Shown: one piece after another, positions 22,556-26,070 of the stretch
Position numbering within the stretch: the stretch's first letter is position 1
Layout: every line of letters begins with the position of its first letter
NCBI GenBank assembly: GCA_964579675.1
Contig: CAZOIA010000067.1
Location: forward strand, 1 to 26,070
Direction: 5' to 3'
From: CAZOIA01 sp964579675
GTDB taxonomy: Bacteria; Planctomycetota; Phycisphaerae; UBA1845; PWPN01
Length of the DNA stretch: 26,070 nt
Notes under the pieces: model-generated
Database searches by the model: none
Told to the model about the DNA's origin: nothing
What the model saw: the letters and a program-made list of their open reading frames with translations, nothing else
Made by a program: the position numbers and the translations under genes

Positions 22556-22811
22556 ATAGCACAAGAACTAGCCAGCGCCAAACGGAAGTTCGAGATTTTC
22601 GGACCAAAATCTGGTACGGGCAAGCTAGCGGGGCCCGGGTTGGGGTTGGCCAGGGGCGGCCACCACTACTTCTTGGGGGTCTATCGGCCGCCGGGTGCCC
22701 GGGGCAATGAGCGATTGACGCTTGTCGACTTTGGGTGGCACGGTTCTGCGAAGCACGGCAGGGCGAAGCAGAGCCGTGGCGTTCGGAGGGGACGGCCGGT
22801 AGAATCGGTAC

Positions 22812-22990
22812 ATGCTCCGACGGGATGGCCGAGTCTCCAAGCGCCGTATCACCTACAACGATCCCGGCCACGCGCATGAACTGACGTTCAGTTGCCACCG
22901 AGGTCTCCCGCTTCTGAGTAAGGACCGAACTCAGCAGTGGTTGATCGATCCCCTGGACCGTGCGCGGCGCAGACTCGAATTCGGCCTGGG
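22812..22990 (+). pseudogene. REP-associated tyrosine transposase (RAYT), N-terminal fragment
   Basis: The first 57 codons from ATG 22812 read like the start of a Y1/IS200-like RAYT. YNDPGHAHELTFSCHRGLPLL (15-35) is the typical first strand, followed by LSKDRTQQWLIDPLDRARRRLEF. The family then normally continues with the HUH motif (HVH) and later a catalytic tyrosine. Here similarity stops near residue 58 and the frame ends at 23039 without either. The break falls beside a REP-like inverted repeat at 22996. The protein cannot be active. Stated from recall of the family, not from a search. Confidence 0.7.
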
Positions 22991-22993
22991 ATT

Positions 22994-23080
22994 TCAAACG
23001 GGGACGCATCTAGTTTCTGGTTTTCGGTTCAGCACATGATACACCAGTCCGCCAGGAGCCACCCGCGCTGTTCGAGGCAT
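22994..23080 (-). pseudogene. Second RAYT N-terminal fragment, opposite strand
   Basis: From ATG 23080 the minus strand reads MPRTARVAPGGLVYHVLNR, the hallmark N-terminus of another RAYT/Y1 transposase subgroup. It is followed by nine unrelated residues and a stop at 22994. The family text would continue through the HUH region, so only the first 19 codons survive. It faces the first fragment head to head across the repeat at 22996-23020. Confidence 0.65.
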
Positions 23081-23153
23081 ACATCTCAGCCTATCCTCGG
23101 ACCCTCCGCGCGCCAAATACGAGATGACGCCAAATACTAGACGCGCTCCCGTT
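22996..23153. repeat. REP-like inverted repeats around RAYT relics
   Basis: The 25-bp segment at 22996-23020 (with core GGGGACGCATCTAG) is an imperfect inverted copy of 23130-23154 (core CTAGACGCGCTCCC); about 19 of 25 positions agree. A direct repeat CGCCAAATAC occurs at 23111-23120 and 23128-23137. This is the pattern of REP or terminal sequences recognised by RAYT transposases. Confidence 0.6.
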
Positions 23154-23208
23154 CCCCGTCGGCAGTGGCACGCCGGCGGCACTATGGGTCGCTGGGTTTA
23201 ACTGGAAT

Positions 23209-23217
23209 TGGTACAAT
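23209..23217 (+). promoter_or_regulatory. Possible extended -10 promoter for the radical SAM gene
   Basis: TG-G-TACAAT at 23209-23217 fits an extended -10 element; no good -35 is present 16-18 bp upstream. It lies about 160 nt before the chosen start of the YhcC-like gene, next to the transposase relics. Confidence 0.3.
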
Positions 23218-23253
23218 ATCAGGACGGAATTGGTGAGTCTAGCAAGCCTGAAT

Positions 23254-23267
23254 GGCTATGCATAGCC
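23254..23267. repeat. 14-bp perfect palindrome in leader of radical SAM gene
   Basis: GGCTATGCATAGCC is its own reverse complement. It lies between the possible -10 element and the YhcC-like start. It may be a protein-binding dyad or part of an extragenic repeat; a further small inverted repeat (GGGCTGAAGCC, near 23299-23309) lies a little downstream. Confidence 0.4.
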
Positions 23268-23375
23268 ACGGGTGCGGTTTGTGCGCGGATGCTCGTGCGG
23301 GCTGAAGCCTGCGACTCTATGCCCGGGCCGAAAACCGTGCACAACCATTTGGCGTCCTGTAGGGCGGCGTGTTGC

Positions 23376-24452
23376 ATGAGCGGGCTGTCTGCTGAGAATC
23401 CGCGGTATTACTCGTTTGGCCGGTACGTCCGGCAACGGTTCGGTTGTCGGGTGCACAAGGTGGCGTTGCACGCGGGTTTCACGTGTCCGAACCGGGACGG
23501 CTCGCGGGGCAGGGGCGGGTGCACGTTCTGCAACAACGCAGGTTTCAGTCCGAACGCGCGGGCGGAGCCGGCTGAGATCCGCCAGCAGCTCGCCGCGGGC
23601 ATCGCCGCCGCCCGTCGTCGGCGCAAGGCCGAGCGGTTCATCGCCTATTTCCAGGCTTACTCGAACACCTATGCACCGATCGACCGGCTCCGGGAGCTGT
23701 ACGATGAGGCCTGGCGCTTCCCCGAAGTGGTGGGCATGTCGGTCGGCACCCGGCCGGATTGCGTCGATGCCGCCAAGATCGACCTGATTGCCGGCTACAC
23801 GTCGCGGGGCGAGGTGTGGATCGAGTATGGTCTGCAAAGCATCCATGACCAAACGCTTGCCGCGATCAACCGATGCCATTCGTACCGCGAATTCCTTGAG
23901 GCCGTCGAGCTTACCCGCGAGCGCGGGATCAAGATCTGCGTGCATACCATTCTCGGGTTGCCGGGGGAAACGCGGGAGATGATGCTGGCCACGCATGAAC
24001 GATTAGCGGAGCTGGGCATTGATGGGATCAAGCTCCATCTTCTGCACGTGATGCGGGACACGGTGATGGCCGAGCAGTACCGTCGAGGTGAGATCAGCCT
24101 GCTGGAGCGAGGCGAGTTCGTGGGTCTGGTGTGCGACGTGCTGGAGCGCTTGCCGCCGACGGTCGTCATCCAGCGAATGCACGCTGACGCCCCGACGGAC
24201 ATTCTCCTTGCCCCGCAATGGTGCCTGGACAAGGCGGGGGTCCTGAACGACATTCAGGGGGAACTGGTACGGCGGGACAGTTGGCAGGGCAAGCGGCGGG
24301 GCTGTGCCCACTCGGATATCCCGTCCATCTCCGCTGCCGATCCGCCTGGCCAAGAGGCGCCGACCTGCGCGAGCATCTCAGGCCTACATTGTCTGCAGGG
24401 GGATTCACGGCGGGGAACCGACTCGCTAATGAAAGGACACTGCGAACAATGA
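23376..24452 (+). CDS. Radical SAM protein, YhcC family
   Basis: The 358-residue product matches the YhcC group of radical SAM proteins. It opens RYYSFGRYVRQRFGCRVHKVALHAGFTCPNRDG. The cluster cysteines C37, C49 and C52 are in the wide CX11CX2C spacing typical of this group (CPNRDGSRGRGGCTFC). Later come VGTRPDC, EYGLQSIHD, HTILGLPGE and KLHLLHVMRDT. The usual C-terminus (LVRRDSWQGK) is reached about 50 residues before the stop, and the remaining tail is low in recognisable structure. ATG 23376 is preferred because conserved sequence begins right after it; upstream in-frame codons run into repeats. The Shine-Dalgarno match is weak. The stop overlaps the asnS start by 4 nt. The substrate is unknown. 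Confidence 0.87.
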   Translation: MSGLSAENPRYYSFGRYVRQRFGCRVHKVALHAGFTCPNRDGSRGRGGCTFCNNAGFSPNARAEPAEIRQQLAAGIAAARRRRKAERFIAYFQAYSNTYAPIDRLRELYDEAWRFPEVVGMSVGTRPDCVDAAKIDLIAGYTSRGEVWIEYGLQSIHDQTLAAINRCHSYREFLEAVELTRERGIKICVHTILGLPGETREMMLATHERLAELGIDGIKLHLLHVMRDTVMAEQYRRGEISLLERGEFVGLVCDVLERLPPTVVIQRMHADAPTDILLAPQWCLDKAGVLNDIQGELVRRDSWQGKRRGCAHSDIPSISAADPPGQEAPTCASISGLHCLQGDSRRGTDSLMKGHCEQ

Positions 24453-25957
24453 GTGAGAGGGTTCTGATTTGCAAACTGAACGAGCACGTGGGCGAGACGG
24501 TGACGCTGGCGGGCTGGCTGTACAACTCGCGGGTGAGCAGCAAGGTGGCGTTCCTGGTGGTTCGGGACGGGACGGGGTTGTGCCAATGCGTGGCGGGCAA
24601 GGCGGATGTGCCACCGGAGCTGTTTGAGCTGGCGTCGCATTTGCCGCAGGAATCGTCGCTGCGGGTCACCGGACGGGTGAACGCGGATGAGCGGGCTCCG
24701 GGCGGACACGAGCTGCACGCGACGGAATTGGAGGTCGTGCATCGCACTGCCGATTACCCGATCACTCCCAAAGCCCACGGGATCGACTTTCTGTTCAAGC
24801 ACCGGCACCTGTGGCTGAGGTCGCGCCGGCCGACCGCGATCATGAAGATCCGACACACGGTTGTCGATGCGATCCGGCGCTTCTTCAACGACAACGGTTA
24901 CGTTCTCATCGACACGCCGATCTTCGCTCCGTCCGCGGGCGAGGGGGCCCAGACCCTGTTCGAGGTCGATTACTTCGGCGAGCCGATATACCTGGCCCAG
25001 ACCGGTCAGCTCTATCTGGAGGCAGCCGCCCTCGCCTACGGGCGCGTCTACTGCTTCGGCCCGACGTTCCGGGCGGAGAAATCGAAGACCCGCCGCCACC
25101 TGACCGAGTTCTGGATGGTGGAGCCGGAGATCGCCTACGCCCAGCTCGACGACGTGCTGGAAGTCGCGGAGGATTTCATCCTCGCGATCGTCGAGCGCGT
25201 GCTTACTGATCACCGTGCGGACCTGGAGTTCCTGGGACAGGATCCGGGGCTGCTCGAACGAATCGCCAAACCGTTCCATCGGATCACGTACTCCCAGGCG
25301 GCGGAGATTCTGCGGGGCCCGCGGGCCAGGGAGCTGCTCGAAAAGGAACTCGCCGAAACGAACGTACGAATAGCCCAACTGCGTGACTCGATCCCGGCCA
25401 AGGAGGAAGCTCGTAATCAGCCCGGGGTGAAGAAGTCCAGACAGGAGAAGCTCGCGGCCGAGATCATCGCCGAGCGCGAGGAATTAGCTGAGCTGGAGGA
25501 ACAGGCTTCCAACGTCCCCCGTCACATGGAGTTGGCGGCCAACTTCGAGTGGGGCAAGGACCTGGGCGGCAGTGACGAGACCATCATCTCGCGCTTGCAC
25601 GATCGGCCCGTGTTCGTGACGCACTACCCGCTCGGGTGCAAGGCGTTCTATATGAAGCGGGACCCGGATGATCCCCGCGTGGTGCGGAACTTCGACCTGC
25701 TGGCCCCGGACGGTTACGGCGAGATCATCGGCGGCTCGCAGCGTGAGGACGATCTCGACGTACTCCTGGAACGTATGGCCGAGGAAGCGTTGCCGATTGA
25801 GCCTTACGAGTGGTACCTCGACCTGAGGCGCTACGGCAGCGTGCCGCACGGTGGGTTCGGGCTGGGGATCGAGCGGACAGTGGCCTGGCTCTGCGGCCTC
25901 AAGCACATCCGGGAGACGATCGCATATCCGCGCCTCATGGGGCGGGTATACCCGTGA
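24449..25957 (+). CDS. asnS: Asparaginyl-tRNA synthetase with inserted charged helical segment
   Basis: AsnS charges tRNA-Asn with asparagine. The 502-residue class II enzyme has an N-terminal OB fold (about 17-100), motif 2 FRAEKSKTRRHLTEFWMVEPE (about 197-217) and motif 3 GGFGLGIERTVAWLCGL near the C-terminus. The asparaginyl type is favoured over aspartyl by the family-typical GPTFRAEKSKTRRHLTEFWMVEPE context. Between ITYSQAAEILRG (about 269-280) and FEWGKDLGGSDE (about 356-367), where most AsnRS have only a few residues, there is a K/E/R/A-rich insertion of about 70 residues (280-350) that looks like a helical hairpin. ATG 24449 overlaps the upstream stop (ATGA) and gives a normal N-terminus. 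Confidence 0.95.
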   Translation: MSERVLICKLNEHVGETVTLAGWLYNSRVSSKVAFLVVRDGTGLCQCVAGKADVPPELFELASHLPQESSLRVTGRVNADERAPGGHELHATELEVVHRTADYPITPKAHGIDFLFKHRHLWLRSRRPTAIMKIRHTVVDAIRRFFNDNGYVLIDTPIFAPSAGEGAQTLFEVDYFGEPIYLAQTGQLYLEAAALAYGRVYCFGPTFRAEKSKTRRHLTEFWMVEPEIAYAQLDDVLEVAEDFILAIVERVLTDHRADLEFLGQDPGLLERIAKPFHRITYSQAAEILRGPRARELLEKELAETNVRIAQLRDSIPAKEEARNQPGVKKSRQEKLAAEIIAEREELAELEEQASNVPRHMELAANFEWGKDLGGSDETIISRLHDRPVFVTHYPLGCKAFYMKRDPDDPRVVRNFDLLAPDGYGEIIGGSQREDDLDVLLERMAEEALPIEPYEWYLDLRRYGSVPHGGFGLGIERTVAWLCGLKHIRETIAYPRLMGRVYP

Positions 25958-25965
25958 GGAGTGCA

Positions 25966-26059
25966 GCACCCCGTCTGATAGGTCCTTTCGACAGGCGATG
26001 CCCGGGGTGCGGAGAAAGGGTGCATGACACTTTGGGCGGCTTGTTGGAAGGCGCCGCCC
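25966..26059 (+). terminator. Two inverted repeats downstream of asnS
   Basis: GCACCCCG (25966-25973) pairs perfectly with CGGGGTGC (26003-26010) over a 29-nt loop. GGGCGGC (26034-26040) pairs perfectly with GCCGCCC (26053-26059) over a 12-nt loop. Neither is followed by a clear T tract within the window. They may mark the asnS 3' end. Confidence 0.35.
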
Positions 26060-26070
26060 CCAGGTGTTTC

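Larger units (their letters stand above)
22107..22811. other. Repeat-rich intergenic region
   Basis: No convincing gene is seen. The stretch holds a perfect 15-bp-stem hairpin (22279-22316), an AT-rich patch with a palindrome (22541-22555), and a long imperfect stem (22737-22749 with 22768-22780; 11 of 13 pairs plus a G-T) just ahead of a broken transposase gene. Minus-strand frames in 22625-22852 stay open but look like repeat DNA. Confidence 0.55.

Noticed and set aside
22625..22852. 75-codon minus-strand frame ending in QPGPR
   Set aside because: It overlaps the long imperfect stem and the transposase relic start and has no ribosome binding site; I read it as repeat DNA that happens to stay open.

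Overview
The window is GC-rich bacterial chromosome, most likely from the Planctomycetota (perhaps Phycisphaerae-like). This is inferred from several features together: a PEP-CTERM sorting-signal protein, an ECF sigma cluster with several DUF4139 proteins, large secreted proteins of unknown function, relics of REP-associated transposases, and GC-rich hairpins between genes. No rRNA, tRNA, CRISPR array or intact mobile element was seen.

Layout. 1-480: the 3' end of a BNR/sialidase-fold-like protein, convergent with and overlapping a glycerol-1-phosphate dehydrogenase-family gene (472-1905, minus). 1974-2168: a small cysteine-rich protein (DUF6485-like), followed by stacked terminator hairpins. 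2350-10679 (all minus): a large lipoprotein, then an ECF sigma factor, a membrane protein joining an anti-sigma-like cytoplasmic tail to a DUF4139 ectodomain, and two further exported DUF4139 paralogues. 10924-12042 (plus): an exported or lipid-anchored protein of unknown function with a C-terminal membrane helix. 12180-15527 (plus): rimO-pgsA-pgpA-uppP, with ATGA overlaps at two junctions and a 5-nt gap before uppP; it combines ribosomal S12 modification with phosphatidylglycerol synthesis and undecaprenyl-phosphate recycling. 15726-15977: a minimal PAS-like protein. 15978-16573: about 600 nt without a credible gene, the distal part of which can be tiled with RNA-like helices. 16574-18043: a FapA/DUF342 protein. 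18203-21322: hisD-hisC-hisB behind a strong sigma70-type promoter. 21450-22106 (minus): a PEP-CTERM protein, separated from hisB by a perfect 12-bp-stem hairpin. 22107-23375: repeat-rich DNA with two broken RAYT transposase fragments and REP-like inverted repeats. 23376-25957: a YhcC-type radical SAM gene overlapping asnS, whose product carries a charged, probably coiled-coil insertion.

Two things deserve most attention. The first is the sigma/anti-sigma-like/DUF4139 cassette (2350-7796), which reads as an envelope-sensing operon: the ectodomain of the presumed anti-sigma protein is homologous to the two exported proteins encoded after it. The second is the structured stretch before the FapA gene (about 16168-16530), which may be an undescribed RNA or a long structured leader. 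Both are inferences from sequence reading alone; no database search or folding program was run.
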